Source: Clostridia bacterium
GTDB taxonomy: Bacteria; Bacillota; Clostridia; Christensenellales; Aristaeellaceae
DNA: 64,000 nt
Direction of reading: 5' to 3'
NCBI GenBank assembly: GCA_017937655.1
Contig: JAGBDE010000001.1
Location: forward strand, 62,001 to 126,000
The position numbers and the translations under genes are program-made. Of this stretch, positions 41,639 through 51,151 are shown piece after piece. The stretch's first letter is position 1. Each line of letters begins with the position of its first letter. A model generated the notes under the pieces. It saw nothing but the letters and a program-made list of their open reading frames with translations. It did not search any database and had not been told where the DNA came from.

Positions 41639-42697
41639 TTATTTGACTGTGGTGCTGAGGATGCCGCGTTTGAGCTCGATGGTATCCTCGCCGTCCCGGA
41701 CTTTCCGGGCCACCACCAGCAGGCGCTCGGAGTCGTTGATGCCGGTGCAGGTGGCCATGGTCAAAAGGCGATCGCCGGGCTGCACGTCCACCGAGGTCTG
41801 GAAGTGGCTGTACTCCCTCAGGCGGTTGATGTAGGTGTTGAAGGCGCGCTCGCTGTCAAAATTCTTGTACACCCAGAAAGGCAGGTAGTAATGGTTGTAG
41901 GGATCCAGGCTGATCTCCGTCACGGCGAAGATCACGTAGGTTCCTTTTTCATAGAGGGTGTTGAACTCCACAAACGGATGTTCCTTATAAAAGGAAGCGT
42001 CCTTGAGCTTGTACTTTTTCAGCACGCCAAACATGGCGCCTTCCTTCATGTTGTGCCCGTGGATGATCAGATTGTGGGTCATGGTGCGCAGGTTGCATTC
42101 CTCGTCCAGGAACAGCGCGCCGGTCACGTTCTTGGCCTGGCTGGCGTCATGGGTCAGATAGAAGGCGTTGTCCCGCTGGAGGACGGGCTCGTCCAGCACG
42201 CCGTCAATGCTCAACCAGCCCACGATGTCCCGGTTTTCCTGGCGCAGTTTCTGGAAACTATCGTCAATGACCAGTTCCGGGTTGTTTGCATACTGAGAAG
42301 GCCAGTACTCGGAAAACTTTTTGGCAGCAGGGGACGGTTTGGGCGCAGGGGTAGCCGTCGTCCCGGGCGTGCTTGTGGCTACCGGGGTTGCGGTTACATC
42401 GGACGAGGGAGAAACCTCCGTCTGGGAAGACGCATAGATCTCCCTGAGATCCTGAGAACTGTTCTTAGCGCGGCTGATATCGGAAAAATATCGGACCAGG
42501 TGATAGCCGCTGAAGAAAAACACCAGCGCGCACATAATAAAGAGGAGCGACTTAATAGGAAAACGAACCGGTTTCTCTTTCTTTTTGGAATAAGCGTTCT
42601 CTAAATTTTGATAATGCTGATTTTTCCGGGCCAGATACTCGTCTCCGCTGAGCATGCGCCCGGACCGATTTTCAGTTGTGTTGCGATTGTCAGACAC
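41639..42697 (-). CDS. srtB: Class B sortase
   Basis: 352 residues with a GTG start after GGGGAGGT. About 45 cytoplasmic residues, one membrane helix (SLLFIMCALVFFFSGYHLV), an S/T/P-rich linker, then the sortase barrel. Catalytic His is in IIHGHNMK (about 212), Cys in TMATCTG (about 316), Arg in LLVVARKV (about 330). It joins surface proteins to the wall through an NPQTN-like or related signal. No substrate with a sorting signal was found in this window. The linker and tail are longer than in housekeeping SrtB. Confidence 0.9.
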   Translation of the reverse strand: MSDNRNTTENRSGRMLSGDEYLARKNQHYQNLENAYSKKKEKPVRFPIKSLLFIMCALVFFFSGYHLVRYFSDISRAKNSSQDLREIYASSQTEVSPSSDVTATPVATSTPGTTATPAPKPSPAAKKFSEYWPSQYANNPELVIDDSFQKLRQENRDIVGWLSIDGVLDEPVLQRDNAFYLTHDASQAKNVTGALFLDEECNLRTMTHNLIIHGHNMKEGAMFGVLKKYKLKDASFYKEHPFVEFNTLYEKGTYVIFAVTEISLDPYNHYYLPFWVYKNFDSERAFNTYINRLREYSHFQTSVDVQPGDRLLTMATCTGINDSERLLVVARKVRDGEDTIELKRGILSTTVK

Positions 42698-42725
42698 GGC
42701 GGCACCTCCCCGGAAAGTTTTTACT

Positions 42726-42754
42726 ATTTTATCATATTCTCCACTGCGTGGCAA
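42726..42754 (-). promoter_or_regulatory. Sigma-A promoter of srtB
   Basis: TTGCCA, 17-base spacer, TAAAAT with an extended TG. Confidence 0.65.
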
Positions 42755-42789
42755 ATCAGAATTGTTAACATTTCCTAACGCTTCCCTTA

Positions 42790-42818
42790 TTGCCCGCAAA
42801 TGGGTGGTATGGTATAAT
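42790..42818 (+). promoter_or_regulatory. Sigma-A promoter of the phosphodiester glycosidase operon
   Basis: TTGCCC, 17-base spacer, perfect TATAAT with TGG in front. It serves the plus-strand run 42892-47825. Confidence 0.75.
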
Positions 42819-42891
42819 AAATTGTCTTTGTATGCGCTGCCGCGGCATGCGCTATTTCTAAAGAAAAAACACAGCGGAAAGGAACGTTCCC

Positions 42892-44004
42892 ATGCGCATC
42901 AACAAATTTTCCCTTCTTACTGCGGTTCTTGTCCTGATGGTTCTTTCTCTGGCTTTCGTTATTCCCTCCGGCGCCGTGACCGAAGACGCCCTCTACGCCT
43001 ACGACGAAATGATGTACGAAGAGGAAGACGAGTTCTACAGCGACGAAGCCCGGGTGAAGCCCCGCGCCGTGCTGGCCAGCGCCGCCTTCAGCGACATTCT
43101 GCCCGTCTCCAATTGCCGGATGCTGGACCGTGACCTGTTCATGGGCGGCAGCACCCCCCTGCCCGAAGGCTTCAGCGAAGTGCCCTACATGGGCGAGCTG
43201 ATGAAGTCCAGCGAGATCGCTCAGCTGACCGATTTCTACGACACTCCCGTGGTGGCCTACCGGGATGACTCCATCATCGTGGAGCTGGAGCGCAAGCGCA
43301 TGTATGACAGCGATGTGTTCATTGCCTACATCCGCATTGCCACCCCCAGCCAGATCCGTACCGCCATTGCCGGATCCAAGCTGAAGTCCTCTTCTTCCAG
43401 CAGCAACACCGTTGCCAAGCTCAGCGCCAACTATAACGGCATCGTTGCCATTAACGGCGACTTCTACTCCAACTCCGAAAAATCCGGCGGATACATGGTT
43501 CGTCAGGGCCAGCTGTACCGCGATAAGTTCTCCAACAACTACGATATCCTTGCCATTGACGATATGGGCGACTTCCACATCCTGGCCCGCGGCAAAGAAA
43601 ACCAGCAGAACGGCATCAAGGCGATCGAGTCCTCCGGCGAAGTGGTAAACTGCTTCTTCTTTGGCCCCGCGCTGGTCATCGATGGCGTGCGCCAGACCCA
43701 GGAGACCTTCGACGGCTACGGCTATGCCCAGCATGACGACAACCCCCGCGCTGCCATCCTGCAGTTTGGCCCCCTGACCTACGGTCTGGTGGTGGTCAAT
43801 GGCCGCACCGATCATTCCATCGGCGTGACCATGGACGAGCTGGCTTCTATCGTGACCGATCTGGGCGCGGTGCAGGCCTACAATCTGGACGGCGGCAACA
43901 GCGCCACGCTGGCCTTCAACGGCCAGGTGTTCAGCCTGAAGCCCCAGGACGACCGCGGCGTCAGCGATATCATCTACTTCTGCAGCGCTATCAGCGAGGA
44001 ATAA
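42892..44004 (+). CDS. Exported phosphodiester glycosidase (NAGPA domain)
   Basis: 370 residues. Signal peptide to about residue 28, an acidic spacer (YEEEDEFYSDE), then the NAGPA/DUF2233 fold: IVAINGDFYSN, GPALVIDG, NPRAAILQFG and YNLDGGNSATLAFNG. Family members such as mammalian uncovering enzyme and bacterial YoqZ-like proteins cleave GlcNAc-phosphodiesters; a cell wall or teichoic acid substrate is likely but not shown. It is followed after 3 bases by an Lgt-like membrane protein, so the two are probably partners in envelope modification. Confidence 0.87.
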   Translation: MRINKFSLLTAVLVLMVLSLAFVIPSGAVTEDALYAYDEMMYEEEDEFYSDEARVKPRAVLASAAFSDILPVSNCRMLDRDLFMGGSTPLPEGFSEVPYMGELMKSSEIAQLTDFYDTPVVAYRDDSIIVELERKRMYDSDVFIAYIRIATPSQIRTAIAGSKLKSSSSSSNTVAKLSANYNGIVAINGDFYSNSEKSGGYMVRQGQLYRDKFSNNYDILAIDDMGDFHILARGKENQQNGIKAIESSGEVVNCFFFGPALVIDGVRQTQETFDGYGYAQHDDNPRAAILQFGPLTYGLVVVNGRTDHSIGVTMDELASIVTDLGAVQAYNLDGGNSATLAFNGQVFSLKPQDDRGVSDIIYFCSAISEE

Positions 44005-44007
44005 CAC

Positions 44008-44991
44008 ATGGAAGGTACGTTTGAATTTCTGGGTCTGACCGTTTATCCTTTCGGCCTGTTTGTGACCATGGCCGCCCTTGTGATGCTGGTTTTGATGGGC
44101 GTGCTTGGCATGAAGCGCCGTCTGCCGGAAGGCACCGTGCGCGTATTTGGCGTGATTGCCGTTCCCATGGGCGTTCTTTTTGCAAGACTGGTTTACTGCC
44201 TGATGAATCTTCCTTTCTTCATTGGCACCTATGAAAACCCCGGGCTGATGCTCCGCTTCTTTGACGGCGGCTTCTCCATGACCGGCCTGCTTCTGGGCCT
44301 TGTGCTGGCGGTTCTCATCGCCGCGAAGATCATGAAAGCCCCCCTCAGCGACCTGTTCGACGTATTTGCCGTGGGTCTGGCTGCGTTCCTTGCGCTTGTG
44401 TATTTTGGCCATCAGTACACGGAACTGGGCGTGGGTAAGGTGGTGGAATCCAACTGGCTGACGGAAAACCTGCCCTTCCTGTTCATCGCCCGCCGCATGG
44501 GCCGGGTGGAATACCGGCTGGCTGTTTACCTCTACCAGGCCATTTTCTGCCTGATTCTGCTGGCCGTCAGCCTGTGCCTGTTCCTTGGCAAAAAGCAGCG
44601 CCGCTCCGGCAATGTGGCCCTCAGCTTCTTCACCCTTTTGGGCGCAGGCGAAATCCTGCTGGAAAGCCTCCGGGACGACGGCCATATGCTGCTCATCTTC
44701 CTGCGGGTGGGCCAGCTTGGCGCGGTAATCATGATCCTGGTTTGCCTGATTGTGATCACCCGGCGTTATGCGAAGGAAAAGAAGGGCGGCGCAGCGGTAT
44801 TGCTTACCTGGCTTGCTTTCCTTGCCTGCGTGGCAGCCGGCGTGCTGATGGAGTTCGCCCTGGACGGCCGCATGGTGACCGGCGATCTGACCAAACTGCA
44901 TCTGTACGGCATTTTGGCGCTGATCTGCATCGCTTCTGCCGCGCTGCCTCTGGGCTTGCTGCGCGGCCTGAAAACTGTCGATCCTGAGTAA
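44008..44991 (+). CDS. Divergent Lgt-like multi-pass membrane protein
   Basis: 327 residues, about nine membrane helices. The resemblance to prolipoprotein diacylglyceryl transferase is in FFDGGFSMTGLLLG (Lgt: GGMSFHGGLLG) and in the C-terminal ESLRDDGHMLLIFLRVGQL (Lgt: EFLRxD...GQ). The Lgt signature GRxGNFINxE is not recognisable and the catalytic His and Arg are not evident. So it may be a homologue with another acyl or glyceryl transfer role, or inactive. It lies between the glycosidase and the MGMT gene with gaps of only 3 bases. Confidence 0.6.
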   Translation: MEGTFEFLGLTVYPFGLFVTMAALVMLVLMGVLGMKRRLPEGTVRVFGVIAVPMGVLFARLVYCLMNLPFFIGTYENPGLMLRFFDGGFSMTGLLLGLVLAVLIAAKIMKAPLSDLFDVFAVGLAAFLALVYFGHQYTELGVGKVVESNWLTENLPFLFIARRMGRVEYRLAVYLYQAIFCLILLAVSLCLFLGKKQRRSGNVALSFFTLLGAGEILLESLRDDGHMLLIFLRVGQLGAVIMILVCLIVITRRYAKEKKGGAAVLLTWLAFLACVAAGVLMEFALDGRMVTGDLTKLHLYGILALICIASAALPLGLLRGLKTVDPE

Positions 44992-44994
44992 ATC

Positions 44995-45462
44995 ATGGTT
45001 TCATTCATCCACCACAACACTCCCCTGGGAGTCATCACATTGGAAGAGGAAGACGGCGCGCTGACTGCGCTTACCTTCGGGGCGACCAGACCAGCGGGTG
45101 GCATCAACCAGGCCACTCCCCTGCTTCTGACAGCCGCCCATGAGCTGGACGAATACTTCGCAGGCACGCGCCGCCACTTCGACCTTCCTGTTCACCCATC
45201 CGGCACGCCCTTTCAGCAGAAATGCTGGCAGGTCCTCTGCCGGATTCCTTACGGCCAGACCATCTCCTACAGCGAGGAAGCTTCTCTGGCCGGAAACCCC
45301 AAGGCATGCCGGGCCGTCGGCATGGCCAACCACCGCAACCCGCTGCCTATCATCATTCCCTGCCATCGGGTCATCGGCAAAAACGGCGCTTTGACAGGCT
45401 ACGGCAGCGGCATCGGCATCAAACAATTTCTGCTGCAACTTGAAACCGGAAAGGACAGATGA
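44995..45462 (+). CDS. ogt: Methylated-DNA-protein cysteine methyltransferase
   Basis: 155 residues. Active-site PCHRVIG with C123, preceded by the RxxGxA-like AVGMANHRNP segment and the winged helix with YGQTISYSEEA. It removes methyl groups from O6-methylguanine in a suicide reaction. No Ada N-terminal domain. The start lies 3 bases after the previous stop. Its presence in the envelope operon is probably incidental. Confidence 0.93.
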   Translation: MVSFIHHNTPLGVITLEEEDGALTALTFGATRPAGGINQATPLLLTAAHELDEYFAGTRRHFDLPVHPSGTPFQQKCWQVLCRIPYGQTISYSEEASLAGNPKACRAVGMANHRNPLPIIIPCHRVIGKNGALTGYGSGIGIKQFLLQLETGKDR

Positions 45463-45465
45463 TCA

Positions 45466-47223
45466 ATGGAAAAACTGCGCAAGACGAAAATCGTATGCAC
45501 GCTGGGGCCTGCAACGGAGGACGATCGCATTCTGCGGGAGATGATCCTTTCCGGCATGAACGTCGCCCGCCTGAACTTTTCCCATGGCACTCACGAGGGC
45601 CATCTGAAAAACATCCAGCGGGTGCGCTCCATGAGTGAAAGCATGAACCGGCCCATCGGCATCATGCTGGACACCAAAGGCCCGGAAATCCGCCTGACCA
45701 ATTTCAAGGAAGGAAAGGTGACCCTGACCAAGGGCCAACACTTTACTCTGTGCACCTATCCGGTGGAGGGTACTGCCGAAAAGGCCGGTATCACCTACAA
45801 AAATCTCCCCTCCGATGTGGCAGCCGGCAGCCGGATTCTCATTGACGACGGCCTGGTGGGCATGACGGTGGAAAGCGTTTCTGAGGACGAGATCCTTTGC
45901 CGGGTGGACAACGACGGCGTGGTCTCCAACCACAAGGGCATCAACGTGCCGGACGTGGAGCTGAGCATGCCCTTCATCAGCGAAAAAGACCGGGAAGATA
46001 TCATTTTCGGCGCCCAGCATGACGTAGACTTTATCGCCGCGTCCTTCACACGCACGGCTCAGGACATCCTGGAGATCCGCAAGCTGCTCAGCGACATCGG
46101 CAAGAAGAACATTTCCATCATTGCCAAGATTGAGAACATGCAGGGCGTGCAGAACATTTCCGAGATCCTGCGCGTGTCCGAGGGCATCATGGTGGCCCGC
46201 GGCGACCTGGGCGTGGAAGTTCCCCTGGAGCGGGTGCCCGTCATCCAGAAAATGTTGATTCACAAGGCTTACAGCAGCGGCAAGCAGGTCATTACCGCCA
46301 CCCAGATGCTGGACAGCATGATGAAAAACCCCCGCCCCACCCGCGCCGAATCCACCGACGTGGCCAACGCCATCTATGACGGCACCAGCGCCATCATGCT
46401 TTCCGGCGAGACCGCCGCGGGCCTGTACCCGGTGGAGGCCGTTCAGACCATGGCCCGCATTGCCAAGACCGCAGAGGGCGATATCAACTACGTCAAGCGT
46501 TTCAAGGAACGGGCCGCAGAGGAAAGCCCGGACATCACCAACGCCATCTCCCACGCCACCTGCACTTCCGCCCAGGATTTGGGCGCGACGGCCATCATCA
46601 CCGTGACCAAGACGGGCAAGACCGCCAAGATGATCTCCAAATTCCGGCCCGACTGCCCCATCATCTGCTGCACCACGGACCGGACGGTGCTCCATCAGCT
46701 GTGCCTCAGCTGGGGCGTGATTCCGCTTCTGATTGACGAGGTTTACAGCACGGACGATCTGTTCGAGACCGCGGTGGAAGCCGGCGAAAAGGCCGGGCTG
46801 CTCCACGACGGCGAGCTGGTGGTCATGACTGCCGGCGTGCCTCTGGGCATCGGCGGCACTACCAACCTGATGAAAGTACACGTGGTGGGCCACATCCTGG
46901 TCACCGGTCAGGGCGTGACGGAGCAGGAGTGCTGCGCCAAGCTGTGCGTGTGCCGGGCTGCCGAAGAAGCGCTGAAAACCTTCACCGACGGCGATATCCT
47001 GGTCATCCCCCAGACCAGCAACCAGCTGCTGCCCCTGATCCGCAAAGCCAGCGGCCTCATCCTGGAAAGCGACGACCCCAACGGCCACGGCGCCATTGCA
47101 GGCATGAGCCTGAACCTGCCGGTGATCATCGGGGCGGAAAATGCAACCAAGATCCTGAAAAGCGGCGCGGTGGTCAAGCTGAGCGCTGAGCACGGCACCG
47201 TTTCCAGCGTGGATACCCAGTAA
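45466..47223 (+). CDS. pyk: Pyruvate kinase with C-terminal PEP-utiliser domain
   Basis: 585 residues. The barrel begins KTKIVCTLGPAT, the ADP/metal part has MVARGDLGVEVP, and the catalytic lysine is in IIAKIEN. The C-terminal 100 residues (LPLIRKASGLILESDDPNGHGA) are the extra PEP-utiliser-like domain seen in Bacillus and Clostridia pyruvate kinases, missing in E. coli. It makes ATP and pyruvate at the end of glycolysis, feeding the Pta-AckA route found nearby. Confidence 0.97.
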   Translation: MEKLRKTKIVCTLGPATEDDRILREMILSGMNVARLNFSHGTHEGHLKNIQRVRSMSESMNRPIGIMLDTKGPEIRLTNFKEGKVTLTKGQHFTLCTYPVEGTAEKAGITYKNLPSDVAAGSRILIDDGLVGMTVESVSEDEILCRVDNDGVVSNHKGINVPDVELSMPFISEKDREDIIFGAQHDVDFIAASFTRTAQDILEIRKLLSDIGKKNISIIAKIENMQGVQNISEILRVSEGIMVARGDLGVEVPLERVPVIQKMLIHKAYSSGKQVITATQMLDSMMKNPRPTRAESTDVANAIYDGTSAIMLSGETAAGLYPVEAVQTMARIAKTAEGDINYVKRFKERAAEESPDITNAISHATCTSAQDLGATAIITVTKTGKTAKMISKFRPDCPIICCTTDRTVLHQLCLSWGVIPLLIDEVYSTDDLFETAVEAGEKAGLLHDGELVVMTAGVPLGIGGTTNLMKVHVVGHILVTGQGVTEQECCAKLCVCRAAEEALKTFTDGDILVIPQTSNQLLPLIRKASGLILESDDPNGHGAIAGMSLNLPVIIGAENATKILKSGAVVKLSAEHGTVSSVDTQ

Positions 47224-47240
47224 GTTTTGGAGTGAAGAAT

Positions 47241-47825
47241 ATGGATTTTCTGCAGATCGGTCTCATTGCCATCGGCCTTTCCATGGATGCCTTTGCGGTG
47301 TCCATGTGCAAGGGCCTTGGCATGAAGCGGCTCAACAGGAAGCACGCTTTCATTATCGCGCTGTTTTTCGGCGGCTTCCAGGCGCTGATGCCCCTCATCG
47401 GCTGGTTCCTGGGCACCCAGTTTGAGCAGTATATTCAGTCCGTGGATCACTGGATCGCTTTTGGCCTGCTGGCATACATCGGCGGAAAGATGCTCTGGGA
47501 CGCCATCCGCGGCGACGACAGCGAAGAAGCCCAGCGGGTGGAATCCAAGCTGGACGTGAAGGAACTGGTCATTCTGGCCATTGCCACCAGCATTGACGCA
47601 CTGGCCGCCGGTATCACCTTCGCGGTGCTGAAAACCCCCATTGTTCCGGCGGTCACGCTCATCGGCCTGATCACGCTGGCGCTTTGCTTTATCGGCGTTT
47701 CCGTGGGCTTCCATTTTGGCAGCAAATACGAAAAAGCCGCCCAGATTACGGGCGGCGTAGTGCTGATTTTGATCGGTCTGAAAATTCTTCTGGAGCATCT
47801 GGAGCTGGTGTCATTCCCCTTCTGA
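47241..47825 (+). CDS. mntP: Manganese efflux pump MntP
   Basis: 194 residues, six membrane helices. The two signature aspartates lie in GLSMDAFAVSM (D16) and ATSIDALAAGI. GGAG lies 8 bases before the ATG; an upstream in-frame GTG is less likely. No yybP-ykoY manganese riboswitch is visible, as it is only 17 bases from pyk. Its last 15 bases overlap the end of the zinc-ribbon gene on the opposite strand. Confidence 0.93.
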   Translation: MDFLQIGLIAIGLSMDAFAVSMCKGLGMKRLNRKHAFIIALFFGGFQALMPLIGWFLGTQFEQYIQSVDHWIAFGLLAYIGGKMLWDAIRGDDSEEAQRVESKLDVKELVILAIATSIDALAAGITFAVLKTPIVPAVTLIGLITLALCFIGVSVGFHFGSKYEKAAQITGGVVLILIGLKILLEHLELVSFPF

Positions 47826-48035
47826 CGCTTCTGCTTCTTCGTCGTTCAGGGGACGGTCGAAAACCGGGGTGAACCACTCCACGTCCTTGAGCTTGCTCAG
47901 CTCCTCCCGGCTGACCATGGAGGCCGTGCCAAGGCAGGCATTGCAGCGATAGCCGCATTCCGGGCACACACAGGCCTGATGATCGGTCTCAGAATGGATC
48001 ATGAACGCCTCGCAGTGAGGGCATCCGCAGCGCAT
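47811..48035 (-). CDS. Small zinc-ribbon protein
   Basis: 74 residues from MRCGCPHCEAF; AGGAGG is 7 bases upstream. CPHC and CPEC, with CNAC, give a zinc-ribbon. The C-terminal half is acidic. No assigned function. It lies 13 bases downstream of the yigZ-like gene and ends the Tyr T-box operon, overlapping mntP tail-to-tail by 15 bases. Confidence 0.7.
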   Translation of the reverse strand: MRCGCPHCEAFMIHSETDHQACVCPECGYRCNACLGTASMVSREELSKLKDVEWFTPVFDRPLNDEEAEASEGE

Positions 48036-48048
48036 GTGGGTTCCTCCT

Positions 48049-48681
48049 TTACGTTTCCTCCCAGGGAGAATAGCTTTCTTCCATGAGCAAGGATTCAATC
48101 CGTCCGTCGGTGACCCGGGTCAGTTCGCTGAGAACCGCCTGGGCGTCACGCTCCCGGACGCTCAATTCAAAAGCCACCGCCGAGGTAAACTCGGTATTGT
48201 CCAGCCTGATAGGCATGGTCTTCATTGCATGCTGGAGCTTGTCCCACAAGGGATAAGCCACCTCCAGCATGTATTTTTGTGTTGCGTGCATCTGGCAGAC
48301 CTTGGCGGCGTCCAGCGCCAGGGCGCAGCTGTGGGAATAGGCGCGAACCAGTCCGCCTGCGCCCAGCAGCACCCCGCCAAAATACCGGGTGACCACCACA
48401 GCGCAGTCCACAACGCCCCGGGCTTTCATCACCTCGATGATGGGCATGCCGGCAGTACCGCCGGGCTCGCCGTCGTCGCTGTAACGCATGATGCCCGCAT
48501 TCTTGCCGATGATGTAGGCGTAGCAGTTATGGGTGGCATCCCGGTACTGCTGGCGCTTCTTTTCCAGAAAGGCCAGCGCCTGCTCCGGCGTTGTTACCGG
48601 AGCGGCGCTGCCAATGAATCGGCTTTTGTTGACGATATACTCGTCCTGGGCTTCCCTGAGAAGGGTTTTGTAAACGTCCAT
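48049..48681 (-). CDS. YigZ/IMPACT-family protein
   Basis: 210 residues. The UPF0029 N-terminal domain has THNCYAYIIG, YSDDGEPGGTAGMPI and VVVTRYFGGVLLGAGGLVRAYS. A C-terminal ferredoxin-like domain follows. The family relates to IMPACT, which affects translation control in eukaryotes; the bacterial role is unsettled. It lies 6 bases after tyrS and is a likely passenger in the T-box operon. Confidence 0.9.
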   Translation of the reverse strand: MDVYKTLLREAQDEYIVNKSRFIGSAAPVTTPEQALAFLEKKRQQYRDATHNCYAYIIGKNAGIMRYSDDGEPGGTAGMPIIEVMKARGVVDCAVVVTRYFGGVLLGAGGLVRAYSHSCALALDAAKVCQMHATQKYMLEVAYPLWDKLQHAMKTMPIRLDNTEFTSAVAFELSVRERDAQAVLSELTRVTDGRIESLLMEESYSPWEET

Positions 48682-48687
48682 CTTGGG

Positions 48688-49920
48688 TTATTTCAGCACC
48701 AGGCGGCAGTAGCTCTTCTTGCCCTTGCGCAGCAGCAGGCCGTCCGCGCCGATCTTTTCTGCCTCAATGCGGGCGTCGATATCGGTGCACTTTTCGTCGG
48801 CCACGGTCACAGCGCCCTGCTGAACCATCTTGCGGGCTTCGCCGCGGCTGGCGCACAGGCCGCACAGGTTGAGCAGCGTGGTCAGGCGGTTGTCCTCAGC
48901 CAGCATGTCGGCGGTCACTTCAAAGGTGGGAATGTTCTCGCTGTTGGCACCGCCGCCAAAGAGAGCCTTGGCAGCTTCCTGGGCCTTGATGGCCTCTTCT
49001 TCGCCGTGAACCAGCTTGGTGACCTCGTAAGCCAGGATGGCCTTGGCTTCGTTGATCTGGGCATCCTTCAGCGCACCCAGGCGACGGACTTCGTCCATGG
49101 GCAGGAAGGTAAGCAGGCCCAGGCACTTCTCCACGTCCTTGTCGTCCACGTTACGCCAGTACTGGTAGAAATCGTAGGGAGTGGTCTTGGCGGGATCCAG
49201 CCACAGGGCGCCCTTCTCGGTCTTGCCCATCTTGCGGCCGTCGTGAGTGAGCAGCAGCTGGAAGGTGCAGGCAAAGGCCTTCTCCTGCTCCTTGCGGCGA
49301 ACCAGATCGGCGCCGCCCAGCATATTGCTCCACTGGTCGTTGCCGCCCATTTCCAGACGGCAGCCGTAGCGGTTGAACAGCTCCAGGAAGTCATAGCTCT
49401 GCATGAGCATGTAGGTGAACTCCAGGAAGCTCAGGCCGTTCTCGGACTCCATACGGGCCTTGTAGCAATCGGCGCGGAGCATGGTGTTGACGGAGAACAT
49501 GGAGCCGATGTCCCGCATGAACTCAATGAAGTTCAGGTTGCGCAGCCAGTCGCCGTTATTGACGATGATGGCCTGACCTTCGGAAAAGTCCAGGAAGCGG
49601 CTCATCTGCTTCTTGATGCACTCCACGTTGTTGTCAATGGTTTCCACGGTCATCATCTTGCGCATGTCGGTCTTGCCGGAGGGGTCGCCGATCATGGCGG
49701 TGCCGCCGCCCATCAGGGCGATGGGCTTGTGGCCGGCCTTCTGCATGTGGGCCATGGCCATGATCGGAATGTAATGGCCGATGTGCAGGGAATCGGCGGT
49801 GGGGTCAAAGCCCACGTAGAAGGTGGTGGGCTCCTTCAGCTGCTCGTAGAGTTCTTCCGGGAAGGTCATCTGGGCCAGGAATCCGCGTTCCTTCAGGATA
49901 TCAAGTACATGCTGTGCCAT
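48688..49920 (-). CDS. tyrS: Tyrosyl-tRNA synthetase
   Basis: 410 residues. Class I Rossmann core with HIGH motif SLHIGHY (about 45), KMGKT at about 229 (the KMSKS equivalent), the tyrosine site in YDFLEL, and an S4 RNA-binding domain from about 345. It charges tRNA-Tyr. It sits directly after the aminotransferase, below a Tyr-specific T-box leader, which fits the control of the synthetase by uncharged tRNA-Tyr. Confidence 0.97.
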   Translation of the reverse strand: MAQHVLDILKERGFLAQMTFPEELYEQLKEPTTFYVGFDPTADSLHIGHYIPIMAMAHMQKAGHKPIALMGGGTAMIGDPSGKTDMRKMMTVETIDNNVECIKKQMSRFLDFSEGQAIIVNNGDWLRNLNFIEFMRDIGSMFSVNTMLRADCYKARMESENGLSFLEFTYMLMQSYDFLELFNRYGCRLEMGGNDQWSNMLGGADLVRRKEQEKAFACTFQLLLTHDGRKMGKTEKGALWLDPAKTTPYDFYQYWRNVDDKDVEKCLGLLTFLPMDEVRRLGALKDAQINEAKAILAYEVTKLVHGEEEAIKAQEAAKALFGGGANSENIPTFEVTADMLAEDNRLTTLLNLCGLCASRGEARKMVQQGAVTVADEKCTDIDARIEAEKIGADGLLLRKGKKSYCRLVLK

Positions 49921-49937
49921 TTGGGTTCAGTCTCCTT

Positions 49938-51128
49938 TTATTTCATATTCTTGGCAAAGAGTTCTTTCAGTTTGGTCATGCCCACATGGATCTGCTCCAT
50001 GGTGGAGTTGGAGAAATTCAGCCGAAGGGTGTTGTGATGTCCGCCGTCAGGGTAGAAGAAGGTGCCGGGCACGTACGCCACGCCCTGCTCCACGGCTTCA
50101 TTGAACAGTTCCGTAGCGTTGAAGCCTTCGGGCATTTCCACGAACAGGAACAAACCGCCCTCCGGCCTGGTATATCGGGTGCCCTCCGGGAAGGACTCCA
50201 GCTCGCGGAGCATGGCTTCCATCTTCTGCTGATATCCGGGCAGGATGCTCTGGATATGGGGCGCAAGCAGATCCTGACGCAGGAACTGATCCACGATGGC
50301 CTGATTCAGGTTGGGGGTGTGGAGGTCGGTTCCCTGCTTGCCGATGGCGCATTTGCGGAGGATGTCCTGCTGTGCCACCAGGTAGCCCACCCGCAGGCCC
50401 GGGCTGACAATCTTGGAAAAACTGCCCATGTAGACCACGTAGCCGTCCTCATCGAATTCCTTGATGGTGGGCAGGTGCTGGCCCTCGTAGCGCAGATCGC
50501 GGTAAGGGTCGTCCTCCAGTACCAGGAAGCCGTACTTTTTGGCCAGCTGGGCGATGGCCTTCCGCCGCTCAGCGGACAGGGTGCGTCCGGAGGGGTTCTG
50601 GAAGTTGGGAATCACGTAGAACAGCTTGGGATGATGTTCCTTGGCGGCCTTTTCCACTTCCTCGGGGATGACGCCCTCGTCATCGCTGGCGATGGGCACC
50701 AGATTGGCCTGATACAGCTTCAGGGTCTGCATGTTGCCAAGGAAGGTGGGGCTTTCCACCAGCACGGTGTCGCCCGGGTTGAGCATGGCCTTGCAGACCA
50801 GCTCCATGCCGGCGGTGCTGCCGGTGGTGGGCAACACGGTGGATTTGTCCGCCGGGAAGGCGTAGGTCTTGTTCAGATACTGGATCAGGCTTTCCAAAAA
50901 GGGCGGATAGCCTTCCGTGGCGCCATACTGCAGGATGCGCTTGCCGTCGTTTTCCAGCACTTGCTTGGCCAGGCGGGCGCAGACCTCATCCGGCAGGGCG
51001 TCCACCGAGGGATTGCCCCCGGCGAAGGAAATCATGTTGGGCTTGGCCAAAACCTTGAAAATCTCGCGGATGGCGCTTCCGGTCACGTTGTCAAACCGGG
51101 ATGCAAATTTCAGACCTTCCGGCAGCAT
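49938..51128 (-). CDS. PLP-dependent aminotransferase, likely aromatic amino acid type
   Basis: 396 residues from MLPEGLKFAS; AAGGAGG is 10 bases upstream. Class I/II fold (MocR/LysN-like C-terminal type): SFAGGNPSVDALP, PTTGSTAGMEL, and the PLP lysine in GSFSKIVSPGLRVG (about 235). By sequence alone it would be called 2-aminoadipate or generic aminotransferase. The leader with a TAC (Tyr) specifier and tyrS next door suggest it makes tyrosine from 4-hydroxyphenylpyruvate or a related step. That is inference from regulation. Confidence 0.88.
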   Translation of the reverse strand: MLPEGLKFASRFDNVTGSAIREIFKVLAKPNMISFAGGNPSVDALPDEVCARLAKQVLENDGKRILQYGATEGYPPFLESLIQYLNKTYAFPADKSTVLPTTGSTAGMELVCKAMLNPGDTVLVESPTFLGNMQTLKLYQANLVPIASDDEGVIPEEVEKAAKEHHPKLFYVIPNFQNPSGRTLSAERRKAIAQLAKKYGFLVLEDDPYRDLRYEGQHLPTIKEFDEDGYVVYMGSFSKIVSPGLRVGYLVAQQDILRKCAIGKQGTDLHTPNLNQAIVDQFLRQDLLAPHIQSILPGYQQKMEAMLRELESFPEGTRYTRPEGGLFLFVEMPEGFNATELFNEAVEQGVAYVPGTFFYPDGGHHNTLRLNFSNSTMEQIHVGMTKLKELFAKNMK

Positions 51129-51151
51129 AATGGGTAAACCTCCTTTGAAAT

